Notes: generated by a model not told the origin, from the letters alone. Shown: positions 8,554-18,574, numbered from the stretch's first letter. The stretch: 64,000 nucleotides of DNA from Mycobacteroides immunogenum (GCF_001605725.1 NZ_CP011530.1:3224001-3288000); one strand, 5' to 3'. Program-made: numbers and translations.

Positions 8554-8922
8554 ATGACATCCACACACGACCCACACGTGCTGCGCGCCACGATGCGTGC
8601 CGACCTCAGTGTCGCCATGAAGTCCCGCGACAGCCAAGCGGTCGGCGCGTTGCGGACGGCGATCGCCGCGATCGACAACGCCGAGTCAGTGGACACCACA
8701 GCCGATATCGCCACCAACAGCGCCCATGTCGCCGGTGCCGCGATGGGTCTCGGCGCGGCCGAGGCACCCCGCCGCACGCTCTCCCCCGCCGAAGTCCGCA
8801 CCATCCTGCAGGGGCAGATCGACGAGCGGACCACGCAAGCCGAGCGCTACGAAGCACTCGGCCAGCCCGACGCCGCCGCGAAACTGCGCGGCGAGGCTCA
8901 GGTACTCGCCGAATATCTATAG
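8554..8922 (+). CDS. GatB/YqeY domain protein
   Basis: A 122-residue protein covering a YqeY-like domain, related to the C-terminal tail domain of the GatB amidotransferase subunit. Visible are LRADLSVAMKSRDSQAVGALRTAIAAIDNAE, TLSPAEVRTILQGQIDER and the ending AKLRGEAQVLAEYL. Free-standing YqeY proteins have no settled function; a tRNA-related role is usually guessed from the GatB link. It overlaps the convergent TetR gene by six bases. Confidence 0.85.
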   Translation: MTSTHDPHVLRATMRADLSVAMKSRDSQAVGALRTAIAAIDNAESVDTTADIATNSAHVAGAAMGLGAAEAPRRTLSPAEVRTILQGQIDERTTQAERYEALGQPDAAAKLRGEAQVLAEYL

Positions 8923-9585
8923 CGCCCCGTACCGTCGCGCGATGCCGTCGCACAGGATCTCGACGCCCTTGACGATCACTTCGCGCGGGTTGGTCACCTG
9001 AGGCAGGTCACCCAAGCCCACCAAGGCCGCCAACCGCGGCGATTCCGGCATGTCGACGTTGCCCTCGATGAGTGCCGACAACCCAGAGAAATCGGTGCGG
9101 GCCCCTGGTGAAACAAGTTGGCCACCGACGGCACCCAGACCCACGCCCTGCGAGTAACTCCACACTTGGAACGACAACTCGGCGGCCTCGGGTACCGGAA
9201 CCCCCAGGTGCCCAAACGCCTCAAGCAGCCAGTCGAAACACACCAGGGTCTCGGGTTGCATTCCATTGCGTGGCACCGCATACGCCAACAGCACCCAGGG
9301 ATGGGTGCTGTACAGATTGAAGTCGTACTCCACGGCGACACGCACCCGTGCGCGCCAGTCAGAATCGCCCAGCATCTCGCCGGGGTACGCGAACCGCCGA
9401 GTCACCTCGGCGGTCATCTCCACCAGGAGCGCATCCTTGTCCGCCACGTGGCGGTACAGGGACATGGCGCCCACGCCGAGCGCCTCGGCGATCTTGCGCA
9501 TCGAAACGCCGGACAGACCGTCCGAATCCGCTATCTCGATCGCCTTGGCGACAATCGACTCCAATGTCAGGCGCGGATCCGTCAC
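8917..9585 (-). CDS. TetR-family repressor of the adjacent efflux gene
   Basis: A 222-residue one-component regulator. The N-terminal helix-turn-helix is seen in LSGVSMRKIAEALGVGAMSLYRHVADKDALL, followed by a ligand-binding helical domain of the TetR C-terminal type. GTG 9585 is chosen because GGAGGGAG lies just upstream. It is divergent from the MFS gene with two palindromes between them, the arrangement of LfrR/LfrA in Mycolicibacterium smegmatis. I infer that it represses both genes and is released by a pump substrate. Confidence 0.88.
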   Translation of the reverse strand: MTDPRLTLESIVAKAIEIADSDGLSGVSMRKIAEALGVGAMSLYRHVADKDALLVEMTAEVTRRFAYPGEMLGDSDWRARVRVAVEYDFNLYSTHPWVLLAYAVPRNGMQPETLVCFDWLLEAFGHLGVPVPEAAELSFQVWSYSQGVGLGAVGGQLVSPGARTDFSGLSALIEGNVDMPESPRLAALVGLGDLPQVTNPREVIVKGVEILCDGIARRYGAL

Positions 9586-9627
9586 GGCGCTCCCTCCACA
9601 TTCGATTGACCATCTTAGCCGATTTGC

Positions 9628-9638
9628 GTACAGTGTAC
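9628..9638. promoter_or_regulatory. Operator candidate 1: GTACA-G-TGTAC
   Basis: Perfect 5-bp inverted repeat around one base, in the TetR/MFS divergent gap. Its centre is 23 bp from that of the second palindrome, and both share the core GTAC. Confidence 0.55.
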
Positions 9639-9648
9639 CCAGTCTACT

Positions 9649-9663
9649 GCGTACGCCGTACGC
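9649..9663. promoter_or_regulatory. Operator candidate 2: GCGTACG-C-CGTACGC
   Basis: Perfect 7-bp inverted repeat around one base, 27 bases before the MFS start codon. With the weaker site at 9628 it forms a likely double TetR operator over the divergent promoters. Confidence 0.65.
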
Positions 9664-9690
9664 GCCCAATTATCACCGGAGCGATACCCC

Positions 9691-11193
9691 ATGACCAGCT
9701 GCAAGTCCACCGCGCCAGAAAACGCGACTCCCCTCGAGGGTGCCCGCGCTGGACGCCGCACGTGGTTCGGCCTGGCATCCCTACTACTGCCAGTGTTCCT
9801 GGTGTCCATGGACGTCTCGGTGCTATTCCTGGCCATGCCGCGACTGTCCGAATCGCTCAATCCCTCAGCAGCCGAACAGCTCTGGATTCTGGACGTGTAC
9901 GGGTTCCTGCTCGCGGGCCTGCTCATCACCATGGGAAATCTGGGCGACCGCTGGGGGCGTCGTCGCCTCATGCTCTGGGGTGCAACACTTTTCGCAGCCG
10001 CCTCGGTGCTCGCCGCATTCGCACCCACACCACTGGCACTGATCGCCGCCCGCGCGCTGATGGGCGTCGGCGGGGCAACCCTACTGCCGGCCAGCCTGGC
10101 GCTTATCGGGGTCATGTTCCCCAACGCCCGCCAGAAGGCGCTCGCGGTCGGCATCTGGGCTGCGGCCTTCTCCTTCGGCGCGGCCGTCGGGCCGGTCATC
10201 GGTGGCATGCTGCTGCACCACTTCTGGTGGGGCTCGGTATTCCTCATCAATGTCCCGGTGCTGATCGTGCTGCTGCTCACCGCGAACGCGCTCATCCCCG
10301 AATACCGCAACCCGGTGCGGGAGCCCTTCGACCTCGCCGGCGTCGCGCTGTCCATGCTCGGCATCATGACCCTGGTCTATGCGATTAAAGCTGCTGCGAC
10401 ACATGGCTTCTCGTTGTCAGTTGCGGTCACCGGTGTGATCGGAGTAGTCACGCTCGCGGCGTTCATCCGCCAACAGGTGCGCAATCCATATCCGCTGCTC
10501 GCGCTCGACCTGTTCCGCAATCGGACCTTCACCGTGGCAATCGTCGGCACCATCGCAGCGATGGCCACCTTCGGCGCCACGACGTACCTCACCGGCCTCT
10601 ACCTACAGTCGGTACTGGGGTTCGACGTGCTGGCCGCCGCTTTCCTGGGACTGCCGATGGCGGTAACCGTCGCCTACTTCTCGATGGACGCAGCGCGTAT
10701 CGAACGCCTGCTCGGTGAGCGCTGGACGTTTGTGGTCTCGCTGCTAGCAATGGCTGTCGGCAACGCGGTGCTGCTGGGGCTCGGCCCACACGGACCAGTG
10801 GGCGTCTACATCGCGGCAACAGTGATCGTCGGCGCCGGCGCAGGGGTGATGTTCACCTTCGTCTCCGCCGTGGCGCTCAATGCCGCCCCCACCGAACGGG
10901 CGGGGCAGGCCACAGGCATTTCGGAGATGAGCTTCGAGCTCGGGACGGCTTTCGGGCTGGCGCTGTTCGGCGCACTCGCTTCGGCCATCTTCACCGCACG
11001 CACCCATGTGCACGAGACGCTCGGGCAGGCCATGACCCGAGCCAAGGACATCGGCGGCGAAGCGGGTGCCGCCGCGGCCGATCTCGCCAGGACGGGTTGG
11101 ACCGACGGCATCCATGCCGTGGCCGGGGCCTCCACACTCTTACTGGTGGCCACCGCAGTCGCCGCCGCGGTGGTTATGCGCCCGCAGAATTGA
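9691..11193 (+). CDS. MFS drug efflux transporter (DHA2/EmrB-QacA type, LfrA-like)
   Basis: A 500-residue proton-coupled multidrug exporter with about 14 membrane spans. Signatures: D(V)SVLFLAMPRL in TM1, the MFS motif A GNLGDRWGRRR, ARALMGVGGATLLPASL (motif B) and GPVIGGMLL (motif C). The N-terminus LLLPVFLVSMDVSVLFLA and QLWILDVYGF resemble LfrA. It is divergent from its TetR gene with two palindromes between. Exported compounds cannot be told from sequence; quinolones and dyes are the LfrA precedent. Confidence 0.9.
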   Translation: MTSCKSTAPENATPLEGARAGRRTWFGLASLLLPVFLVSMDVSVLFLAMPRLSESLNPSAAEQLWILDVYGFLLAGLLITMGNLGDRWGRRRLMLWGATLFAAASVLAAFAPTPLALIAARALMGVGGATLLPASLALIGVMFPNARQKALAVGIWAAAFSFGAAVGPVIGGMLLHHFWWGSVFLINVPVLIVLLLTANALIPEYRNPVREPFDLAGVALSMLGIMTLVYAIKAAATHGFSLSVAVTGVIGVVTLAAFIRQQVRNPYPLLALDLFRNRTFTVAIVGTIAAMATFGATTYLTGLYLQSVLGFDVLAAAFLGLPMAVTVAYFSMDAARIERLLGERWTFVVSLLAMAVGNAVLLGLGPHGPVGVYIAATVIVGAGAGVMFTFVSAVALNAAPTERAGQATGISEMSFELGTAFGLALFGALASAIFTARTHVHETLGQAMTRAKDIGGEAGAAAADLARTGWTDGIHAVAGASTLLLVATAVAAAVVMRPQN

Positions 11194-11242
11194 CGGCCGC
11201 CGGTTTCGGGAACCTTCGGCGGCCGAGACTCGTAGAAAACAT

Positions 11243-11812
11243 ATGAGCCGTGAGATCCGAGAACTCGACTCCACCAACGAAGCTGTTGCCCACCGCGTGA
11301 TCGCCACCGCCTTCGCCGAAGATCCCGTGGTCCGATGGGTGAACTCCGAACCCCGGCGTGACGAAGCCATCTTCCGTGGCATCGGGCTGGCCCTGCACGG
11401 GTCCGGCCAGGGCGAATATCTGCTGTACGAGGACGGAGTGGCGGTCGGGGCCGCCCATTGGGATCCCCCGAGCTGGGAGCCGCCGGCCGCGCAGCGGCTC
11501 CGCGCCATTCCACTACTGTTGGGCGGCCTACGGCTGGGTGTCGCGCGCGGAATCGCGGTGGCGCGTGCTACCGCGGCGGTCCGCCCCACACACCCGCATT
11601 GGTATCTCGCGACCATCGGTGCCACCGTCCCCGGCAGAGGTATCGGATCGGCGCTCCTCAAACACGGGATCGACCAGATCGAGGGACCCGCGTACTTGGA
11701 GAGTTCCAACATCCGCAACAACCCCCTGTACGAACGCTTCGGCTTCAAGGTCGTCGACGAGATCAAACCCACGGCCAACGGTCCCCGCCTGTGGGCGATG
11801 TACCGGGACTGA
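11243..11812 (+). CDS. GNAT-family N-acetyltransferase
   Basis: A 189-residue acetyl-CoA-dependent acyltransferase. The CoA-binding motif is seen in LATIGATVPGRGIGSALLKHGIDQI (Gln/Arg-x-x-Gly-x-Gly/Ala form), followed by AYLESSNIRNNPLYERFGFKVVDEI, the usual GNAT C-terminal strands. Start ATG 11243 gives a protein of family length, 49 bases after the MFS gene, so it could be co-transcribed with it. Substrate unknown. Confidence 0.85.
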   Translation: MSREIRELDSTNEAVAHRVIATAFAEDPVVRWVNSEPRRDEAIFRGIGLALHGSGQGEYLLYEDGVAVGAAHWDPPSWEPPAAQRLRAIPLLLGGLRLGVARGIAVARATAAVRPTHPHWYLATIGATVPGRGIGSALLKHGIDQIEGPAYLESSNIRNNPLYERFGFKVVDEIKPTANGPRLWAMYRD

Positions 11813-11974
11813 TTGCGCCCCAACGTCGCTGATTACGGGCCGCCGGATTACTGAGAATCGGTAACGACCACGACTAGGCTGACGATGCAATACCTAGAGT
11901 TCAGTGTGCGCATTTAGTTGCCGATAGTTGTTCCCGCGCGGCTCGGCGGGGCACCGGTAGTACAGAAGGTTGAG

Positions 11975-14071
11975 ATGACGACTGTTCCATCTCCCGGCGA
12001 GGAGACCGCGATGCGGACGTGGGAATTCCCCGGGGAAAACCCCGAACCTCCCGCGCAGTGGAGCAAGTACGTACCCAGCGAACCGCAGCTGCGTGCGGCC
12101 GCCTTTGGCACCCTGGTTGGCCTGCTGTTCGCGGTGCTGATGGGCGCCGCGTACGGCGCACAACCTGGCGCGTCGCTGTGGTCGTTGAACAAGACCGTGT
12201 TCCCCACCCATTCGCAGGACGTGGCGATACGCGCGGTGGTATCTGATCTCAAGAGCGCCCAGGACATCTTGGGCAACAGCAAGCAGCCGTCGGCTGATCA
12301 GCTCACCGACGTCCGGAGCTCGTTGAATGACGCCAAGCAGGGGCTGGAATTCGTCTCGGCCTCTGATGAGCGCACCTCGCTACAGAACCTGTACATGCAG
12401 CTCAACCAGCAGCTCCGCCAGTACACCCCCGAACAGGCACAACAGCTTCCCGCGTTGCCCGCACCCCCGGGAGTGAATACCGACACGAACCTGGCGGCCA
12501 ATGTGGGCCCGGCGGCACCGGCAGCGTCACCGCCCAGCTGGGGATACACCGCCGCGGCGAACGCACCAGCACCCGCGGCCGAGACCTATGCCGTTCCCCC
12601 ACCTCCCGGTATTCCCGTCGACCCCGTAGCGGACTGGCCGGCCCCCATCGCTCCTCCGCTCACCCCCAATCTTCAGGATCTGGGCGGCTTTGACCCGTCA
12701 TGGTCGCCGCTGTACGGATACAACGTCCTGGACTGGTTCAACTGGGGGCTGTCCGGATTCAACCGCTACGGATATGACTTCATGGGCTTCGATCGCTGGG
12801 GCTATGACCGCTGGGGCTTCGATCGCTGGGGCTACGACCGCTGGGGCTACAACTGGGATGGCTACAACTGGTCGGGATACAACCGCGACGGCAGGGATCG
12901 CGACGGCCGCAATGAGTGGGGTCAGCGCAACGACAACGACCCCCGCGACCAGAACTGGTACGACCGGTACCACCCCTATCGGCAGTACTACGACTGGAAA
13001 TTCCAGAACACCAATCCGGTGTACAGCCGCAGCCTCTGGGATCAGTCACACGGAATCGACCCCTCCCAGTACCGGGACTGGAATCTGAATCGCAACTGGG
13101 ACAACCCGTTGGAGCGTGACTGGTCGCCCGTGGCGCATATCGCCGATCGCCCGGTGCTGGCCGAGCCGGTGGTCAATCTCGACGCTTCGCTCGCGCAGTT
13201 CATCGCCGAGGACAAGTCGGCCCGTCCGTCGCAGGATCTGATCAAGGATCTGTCCACCAAGTCGGCCCGCAACTTCAGTAGAGAGCTGGCAGCCCAGCCC
13301 CCGACCCCGGAGAAGTCCTCCAATCCGGACTCGCCGGCTACCGTAATACCCGCTGCCCCACCGGTATTGACGGCCCCGGTACCGAAGGTGCCGCCGAAGG
13401 AGGTGCCGGCCGATTTCACACCGCCGGCACTGCCCACGGTGCCGCCGGTAACGCCCGCGCCGTCGACCGAGCCGCGCCCGACCTCGAGCGCCACCAGCCC
13501 GGCGCCGTCCGCGGAGCCGTCACATTCGCCGGCGCCATCGTCGGAATCTCCGGCCAATGCCACCACGGGTCCGCAGGCCCCCTCGAGCAGCCCGGTCGCG
13601 CCGACTCCCACTCCGAAGGACGAGTCCTCCGCGCCGGTGACCACGCCTGCCAGTCCCACTCACGAGACACCGGCGACACCCACCCCGCGCCAAACGGCCA
13701 CCGAGCCACCGTCGCAGACGGCGGAGCCCACAACCGCCCCCGAGCCGACCAAGCAGCACAGCACGCCGACACATGAGGCCCCTACCTCAGAGGCCCCCGT
13801 GCCACGTGCGACGACTGAACCGGCACCCGTTGAGCCGGTTCCAACCCGCGCACCCGCCTCGGAACCAGCCGCGCCTACCCGGGAAGCACCCACCCGTGAG
13901 GCTCCGACACGAGAAGCACCCACCCGTGAGGCTCCGACGCGGGAAGCTCCCACCCGGGAAGCTCCGAGCTACAGCACGGCCACGCAGGCGCCCCAGGCAC
14001 CCAGCGCGGGTAGCGGTAACGGCGGCGGCGGCGGGATCAGCGGTGGTGGCGGCGGTGGTGGCCGTCACTGA
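11975..14071 (+). CDS. Large membrane-anchored repeat protein, DUF5667-like stalk, low-complexity exterior
   Basis: A 698-residue protein of unknown function. The first ~40 residues are cytoplasmic, followed by one membrane segment (LRAAAFGTLVGLLFAVLMGA). Then comes PGASLWSLNKTVF with a helical DUF5667-like region, as in the outer parts of actinobacterial anti-sigma factors. A W/Y/G-rich block at 12760-12900 repeats GYDRWGF-type units. A long Pro/Thr/Ser region ends in six PTREA repeats (13874-13963) and a Gly-rich tail. AGAAGG five bases before ATG 11975 sets the start; ATG 12011 with GAGGAG upstream is an alternative. Probably a wall-spanning surface protein. Confidence 0.75.
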   Translation: MTTVPSPGEETAMRTWEFPGENPEPPAQWSKYVPSEPQLRAAAFGTLVGLLFAVLMGAAYGAQPGASLWSLNKTVFPTHSQDVAIRAVVSDLKSAQDILGNSKQPSADQLTDVRSSLNDAKQGLEFVSASDERTSLQNLYMQLNQQLRQYTPEQAQQLPALPAPPGVNTDTNLAANVGPAAPAASPPSWGYTAAANAPAPAAETYAVPPPPGIPVDPVADWPAPIAPPLTPNLQDLGGFDPSWSPLYGYNVLDWFNWGLSGFNRYGYDFMGFDRWGYDRWGFDRWGYDRWGYNWDGYNWSGYNRDGRDRDGRNEWGQRNDNDPRDQNWYDRYHPYRQYYDWKFQNTNPVYSRSLWDQSHGIDPSQYRDWNLNRNWDNPLERDWSPVAHIADRPVLAEPVVNLDASLAQFIAEDKSARPSQDLIKDLSTKSARNFSRELAAQPPTPEKSSNPDSPATVIPAAPPVLTAPVPKVPPKEVPADFTPPALPTVPPVTPAPSTEPRPTSSATSPAPSAEPSHSPAPSSESPANATTGPQAPSSSPVAPTPTPKDESSAPVTTPASPTHETPATPTPRQTATEPPSQTAEPTTAPEPTKQHSTPTHEAPTSEAPVPRATTEPAPVEPVPTRAPASEPAAPTREAPTREAPTREAPTREAPTREAPTREAPSYSTATQAPQAPSAGSGNGGGGGISGGGGGGGRH
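12760..12900 (+). repeat. Degenerate tandem repeat encoding G-[YF]-D-R-W units
   Basis: Seven or eight copies of a roughly 15-bp unit (ctggggctacgaccg and variants) encode alternating aromatic, Asp, Arg and Trp residues with Gly. The block sits in the extracellular half of the 698-residue protein. Confidence 0.8.
13874..13963 (+). repeat. Six 15-bp tandem repeats encoding PTREA
   Basis: Six consecutive PTREA pentapeptides. Codons alternate between copies (CCC ACC CGT GAG GCT, CCG ACA CGA GAA GCA), suggesting a 30-bp duplication unit. Copy number could vary between strains. Confidence 0.9.
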
Positions 14072-14094
14072 CGGGTACCCCACAGCACGTTGAG

Positions 14095-14108
14095 TAAGGG
14101 TACCCTTA
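14095..14108. promoter_or_regulatory. 14-bp perfect palindrome TAAGGGTACCCTTA before a methyltransferase gene
   Basis: Perfect two-fold symmetry, ending four bases before ATG 14113. A bound protein would cover the start codon region. It does not match the IdeR/DtxR consensus well. The regulator is unknown. Confidence 0.5.
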
Positions 14109-14112
14109 GTTC

Positions 14113-14718
14113 ATGCCTACAACATGGATGGACACCGTGGTACGCCAGGTGCGCCGGGCCGGCGACTTTCCGTTCCCACACCAGGCGGCATTCCTCCTCG
14201 ACAACCCGATTCACCGAAGGTTCGTGAATCCTGCCGCAGTGGCCGAGCAGTTGGCGCTGAGCGGCGACGAATGGCTGCTGGAGATCGGGCCGGGCCCGGG
14301 AATCTTCAGCCTGCCCATCGCGTCGCGGCTACCCCACGGACATCTGGACCTGTTCGACGTACAGCCCGAAATGCTGGACAAGGTGAAACGCAAGCTCCGG
14401 CGGGCCGGGCACCACCATGCCGGTTTCCACTCGGGCGACGCTGGCAATGGACTTCCCTTTTCGGACAATACTTTTGACGTCGCATTCCTCGCCAGCGTGA
14501 TCGGCGAGGTGCCCGACAAGACCGCATGCGTTCGATCGCTGGCACAGGTGCTCAAACCTGGCGGCCGACTGGTCTTCCACGAGATCTTCCTCGACCCCGA
14601 TCGCCTGGGAACCGCCGACCTGCGCGCCCTCGTCGAGCCCCTGGGCTTCTCCTTCACGTCCGCGACGGGAAGCCGGTGGCGCGACATCGTCGAGTTCGCG
14701 CGTACCGAGGACGCTTAG
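14113..14718 (+). CDS. Class I SAM-dependent methyltransferase
   Basis: A 201-residue protein with the SAM-binding motif LLEIGPGPGIFSLPIA near residue 55, the acidic LDLFDVQPEML that binds the ribose, and NTFDVAFLASVIGEVPD with LAQVLKPGGRLVFHE, typical of the Methyltransf_11 family. The first 40 residues (VRRAGDFPFPHQAAFLLDNPIHRRF) suggest a small-molecule or lipid substrate but do not name it. A perfect palindrome ends four bases before the start. Confidence 0.85.
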   Translation: MPTTWMDTVVRQVRRAGDFPFPHQAAFLLDNPIHRRFVNPAAVAEQLALSGDEWLLEIGPGPGIFSLPIASRLPHGHLDLFDVQPEMLDKVKRKLRRAGHHHAGFHSGDAGNGLPFSDNTFDVAFLASVIGEVPDKTACVRSLAQVLKPGGRLVFHEIFLDPDRLGTADLRALVEPLGFSFTSATGSRWRDIVEFARTEDA

Positions 14719-14978
14719 CCTCCGCGCGAAGAGGCGCAATCCCGCGCCTCGACTAGGCCGTCCAGAGGCTTTTACACCCGCACACCAGGGTGATGATTAG
14801 CCGGGCAGTTCCCGCGGGGCCCGTGTCGCGCCAACCGCTTATGGGCAGTTCAACAGTGGATTTACCCACCCGATAGCGGGACACTGATTGTGAGGAATAC
14901 CATAACTGGATATATCGTTAGTTTAGGTAATCTACTTTTTGGACTTCCCAAGAACACTCTCTCGATGTGAGGCTGCCC

Positions 14979-17900
14979 ATGACTGTGACCAATGAAACCG
15001 ACCTGCAGCAGGAGCAGCTGTCCCTCCGCGTTGAGAACCTGCGCGAGACCGATCCACAGTTCCGATCCGCCCTGCCCGATCCGGAGGTCACCAAGCAAGT
15101 CCTACGCCCCGGCCTGCACCTTTCCGAGGCTATCGCGACACTCATGACGGGTTACGCCGAGCGTCCCGCACTGGGCGAGCGTGCGCGTGAGTTGGTCACC
15201 GACAAAGACGGACGCACCGTGCTGCGCCTGCTCCCCCGCTTCGATATCACCTCGTACGGTGAATTATGGTCCCGCACAACATCAGTCGCAGCCGCCTGGC
15301 ATCACGAGCCCACCCACCCCGTCAAGGCCGGCGATCTGGTGGCGACGCTGGGGTTCACCAGCATCGACTACACCGTGCTGGATTTGGCGATCATGATCCT
15401 TGGCGGCGTCGCGGTTCCGTTGCAAACCAGTGCACCGGCTTCGCAGTGGACCACTATTTTGGCCGAGACAGAACCGAACACTCTGGCCGTGAGCGTTGAA
15501 TTGATCGGCACGGCACTGGAATCCGTGCGTGCGACACCCTCTATCAAGCAGGTCGTGGTCTTCGATTACACCCCCGAGGTCGATGGGCAGCGAGAGGCCT
15601 TCGAGGCGGCCAGTGCCGAACTCGCGGGCACGGGCATCGCCATTGAGACCCTCGACGCGGTGATCACCCGTGGTGCCGCACTTCCCGCGGCCCCGCTCTA
15701 CGCACCTTCTCCCGGCGATGACCCACTGGCGCTGCTCATCTACACCTCGGGCAGCACCGGGGCGCCGAAGGGCGCGATGCACAGTGAAAACATCGTGCGC
15801 CGGTGGTGGATTCGCGAAGACGTCATGGCCGGTACCGAGAATCTGCCCATGATCGGGCTCAACTTCATGCCGATGAGCCACATCATGGGCCGCGGCACAC
15901 TCACCTCCACCCTGTCCACGGGCGGGACCGGCTACTTTGCCGCATCCAGCGATATGTCAACGCTTTTCGAAGATATGGAGCTGATCCGCCCGACGGCCCT
16001 CGCCCTGGTTCCACGTGTCTGCGACATGGTGTTCCAGCGCTTCCAGACAGAGGTGGACCGGCGCCTCGCCAGTGGTAGGGCTCTCGACGCCGACGCGGTG
16101 GCCGCAGAGGTCAAGACCGATATCCGCGACAACCTGTTCGGTGGCCGTGTGCTGGCGGTGATGGTCGGCTCTGCTCCACTGTCCGAAGAGCTGAGCGAGT
16201 TCATCCAATCGTGTTTCGAGCTGAACCTGACCGACGGCTACGGCTCCACCGAGGCCGGCATGGTGTTCCGCGACGGCATCGTGCAACGCCCACCTGTCAT
16301 CGAGTACAAACTCGTTGACGTGCCGGAGCTGGGCTACTTCTCCACCGACAAGCCGCACCCGCGCGGTGAACTTCTGCTGAAGACCGACGGGATGTTCCTG
16401 GGGTACTACAAGCGTCCCGAGGTAACTGCCGGCGTCTTCGACCCCGACGGGTTTTACATGACCGGCGACATCGTCGCGGAGCTGTCCCACGACAACATCC
16501 AGATTATCGATCGCCGTAACAACGTGCTCAAGCTCTCCCAGGGCGAGTTCGTCGCGGTCGCTACGCTGGAGGCCGAGTACGCCAACAGCCCTGTGGTGCA
16601 TCAGATCTACGTGTACGGGAGCAGCGAGCGGTCCTACCTGCTGGCCGTCGTGGTGCCGACCCCGGAGGCGGTTGCGTCCGCCAAGGGCGATACGGCAGCA
16701 CTGAAGGCAACCATCGCGGACTCGTTGCAGGACATCGCCAGGGAAATCCAGCTGCAGTCCTACGAGGTTCCCCGTGACTTCATCATCGAGCCGCAGCCGT
16801 TCAGCCAGGGCAACGGCCTATTGACCGGTATCGCCAAGCTGGCGCGGCCAAATCTCAAGGCGCACTATGGCGAACGGCTAGAACAGATGTACGCCGAGAT
16901 CGCCGAGCAGCAGGCCGCCGAGCTGCGGGCGCTGCACAGCGTCGACCCGGACAAGCCCGCGCTGGAGACCGTACTCAAGGCCGCACAGGCTCTGCTCGGA
17001 GTCTCGTCCGCCGAACTCGCCGCGGACGCGCATTTCACCGATCTGGGTGGCGATTCGCTGTCCGCACTGTCCTTCTCTGATCTGCTGCGCGATATCTTCG
17101 CGGTCGAAGTACCGGTCGGTGTCATCGTCAGCGCCGCGAACGATCTCGGCGGGGTCGCGAAGTTTGTTGACGAACAACGCCATTCGGGTGGGACGCGGCC
17201 GACCGCCGAAACAGTGCACGGCGCCGGGCATACCGAGATCCGGGCCGCGGACCTGACGCTGGACAAGTTCATCGATGAGGCCACCCTGCAGGCGGCCCCC
17301 TCGCTCCCCAAGACCACCGGTACCCCGCACACCGTGCTGCTCACCGGATCCAACGGCTACCTCGGCCACTATCTGGCCCTGGAATGGCTTGAGCGCCTGG
17401 ACAAAACAGACGGCAAGCTCATCGTCATCGTGCGCGGCAAGAACGCCGAGGCGGCCTATCAGCGTCTTGAGGAAGCCTTCGACACCGGGGACACGGAGCT
17501 GCTCTCGCACTTCCGCTCGCTGGCGGAAAAGCATCTGGAAGTGCTCGCCGGCGATATCGGAGACCCAAACCTGGGACTGGACGCCGAGACCTGGCAGCGC
17601 CTGGCCGACACCGTCGACGTCATCGTGCACCCGGCCGCCCTGGTCAACCACGTACTGCCCTATAACCAGCTCTTCGGGCCGAATGTCGTGGGCACCGCCG
17701 AAATCATCAAACTGGCACTGACCACCACCATCAAGCCCATCACCTACCTGTCAACGGTGGCGGTCGCGGCGTATGTGGATCCGGCGACGTTCGACGAAGA
17801 GTCGGACATCCGGCTCATCAGTGCGGTGCGTCCAGTCGACGAGCTGTACGCGAACGGCTACGGCAACAGCAAGTGGGCCGGCGAGGTACTGCTGCGTGAG

Positions 17901-18533
17901 GCACACGACCTGTGCGGGCTACCGGTCGCGGTGTTCCGCTCGGACATGATCCTGGCCCACAGCCACTACACCGGCCAGCTCAATGTCCCCGACCAATTCA
18001 CCCGGCTACTTCTCAGTGTGATCGCCACCGGAATCGCCCCCGGCTCGTTCTACCAAGCACAAGCCACCGGCGAACGCCCCCGGGCACATTACGACGGGCT
18101 GCCCGGTGACTTCACCGCCGAGGCGATCACCACATTGGGTACGCAGGTGACGGATAGCTACGAAACCTATGACTGCGTGAACCCGCACGCCGACGGGATC
18201 TCGCTGGACAACTTCGTCGACTGGCTCATCGACGCCGGATACCCCATCCAGCGCATCGACAACTACAACGAATGGTTCAACCGCTTCGACACCGCCATCC
18301 GCGGCCTACCCGAAAAACAAAAACAACACTCCCTGCTACCGCTGCTGCACGCGTTCGAGCAGCCGTCCGGCGCCGAGGACCATGGGGTTGTCCCGGCCAA
18401 GCGGTTCCAGCATGCCGTGCAGGCCGCCGGGATCGGCCCGGCCGGGCAGGATGGCACCACGGACATTCCACACCTGTCGCAACAGCTGATCGTGAAGTAT
18501 GCCAAGGACCTCGAACAACTCGGGCTCCTGTGA
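14979..18533 (+). CDS. car: Carboxylic acid reductase (CAR), copy 1
   Basis: Reduces carboxylic acids to aldehydes using ATP and NADPH. At 1,184 residues it is full length. Order: adenylation domain with [13 protein letters not shown] at ~255-267; carrier domain with [10 protein letters not shown], Ser693 carrying phosphopantetheine; reductase domain with the NADPH motif TGSNGYLG at ~789 and the Tyr961/Lys965 pair in YGNSK. A phosphopantetheinyl transferase is needed from elsewhere. GAGG precedes ATG 14979; GTG 14967 is less likely. It is related to M. tuberculosis FadD9. The second copy follows after 41 bases. Confidence 0.95.
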   Translation: MTVTNETDLQQEQLSLRVENLRETDPQFRSALPDPEVTKQVLRPGLHLSEAIATLMTGYAERPALGERARELVTDKDGRTVLRLLPRFDITSYGELWSRTTSVAAAWHHEPTHPVKAGDLVATLGFTSIDYTVLDLAIMILGGVAVPLQTSAPASQWTTILAETEPNTLAVSVELIGTALESVRATPSIKQVVVFDYTPEVDGQREAFEAASAELAGTGIAIETLDAVITRGAALPAAPLYAPSPGDDPLALLIYTSGSTGAPKGAMHSENIVRRWWIREDVMAGTENLPMIGLNFMPMSHIMGRGTLTSTLSTGGTGYFAASSDMSTLFEDMELIRPTALALVPRVCDMVFQRFQTEVDRRLASGRALDADAVAAEVKTDIRDNLFGGRVLAVMVGSAPLSEELSEFIQSCFELNLTDGYGSTEAGMVFRDGIVQRPPVIEYKLVDVPELGYFSTDKPHPRGELLLKTDGMFLGYYKRPEVTAGVFDPDGFYMTGDIVAELSHDNIQIIDRRNNVLKLSQGEFVAVATLEAEYANSPVVHQIYVYGSSERSYLLAVVVPTPEAVASAKGDTAALKATIADSLQDIAREIQLQSYEVPRDFIIEPQPFSQGNGLLTGIAKLARPNLKAHYGERLEQMYAEIAEQQAAELRALHSVDPDKPALETVLKAAQALLGVSSAELAADAHFTDLGGDSLSALSFSDLLRDIFAVEVPVGVIVSAANDLGGVAKFVDEQRHSGGTRPTAETVHGAGHTEIRAADLTLDKFIDEATLQAAPSLPKTTGTPHTVLLTGSNGYLGHYLALEWLERLDKTDGKLIVIVRGKNAEAAYQRLEEAFDTGDTELLSHFRSLAEKHLEVLAGDIGDPNLGLDAETWQRLADTVDVIVHPAALVNHVLPYNQLFGPNVVGTAEIIKLALTTTIKPITYLSTVAVAAYVDPATFDEESDIRLISAVRPVDELYANGYGNSKWAGEVLLREAHDLCGLPVAVFRSDMILAHSHYTGQLNVPDQFTRLLLSVIATGIAPGSFYQAQATGERPRAHYDGLPGDFTAEAITTLGTQVTDSYETYDCVNPHADGISLDNFVDWLIDAGYPIQRIDNYNEWFNRFDTAIRGLPEKQKQHSLLPLLHAFEQPSGAEDHGVVPAKRFQHAVQAAGIGPAGQDGTTDIPHLSQQLIVKYAKDLEQLGLL
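17499..17746 (+). repeat. Near-identical tract shared with second CAR gene (248 bp)
   Basis: Matches 21116-21363 with two mismatches over 248 bp, whereas flanking parts of the two genes diverge clearly. It encodes the part of the reductase domain after the NADPH loop. Confidence 0.9.
18195..18346 (+). repeat. Near-identical tract shared with second CAR gene (152 bp)
   Basis: Matches 21806-21957 with a single mismatch over 152 bp, covering the [16 protein letters not shown] region near the C-terminus. Confidence 0.9.
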
Positions 18534-18562
18534 CCCGCGCGCTTACAGAATCGACGGTTTCG

Positions 18563-18568
18563 TAAGCT
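18563..18568 (+). promoter_or_regulatory. Candidate -10 box (TAAGCT) for CAR copy 2
   Basis: TAAGCT lies six bases before ATG 18575 and no ribosome site is evident. The second CAR gene may have its own leaderless transcript in addition to read-through from copy 1. Confidence 0.4.
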
Positions 18569-18574
18569 GCCGAT

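Noticed and set aside
14095..14108. Palindrome considered as an IdeR iron box
   Set aside because: It lacks the TTAGG...CCTAA spacing of the IdeR/DtxR consensus, so only an unnamed palindrome is reported.
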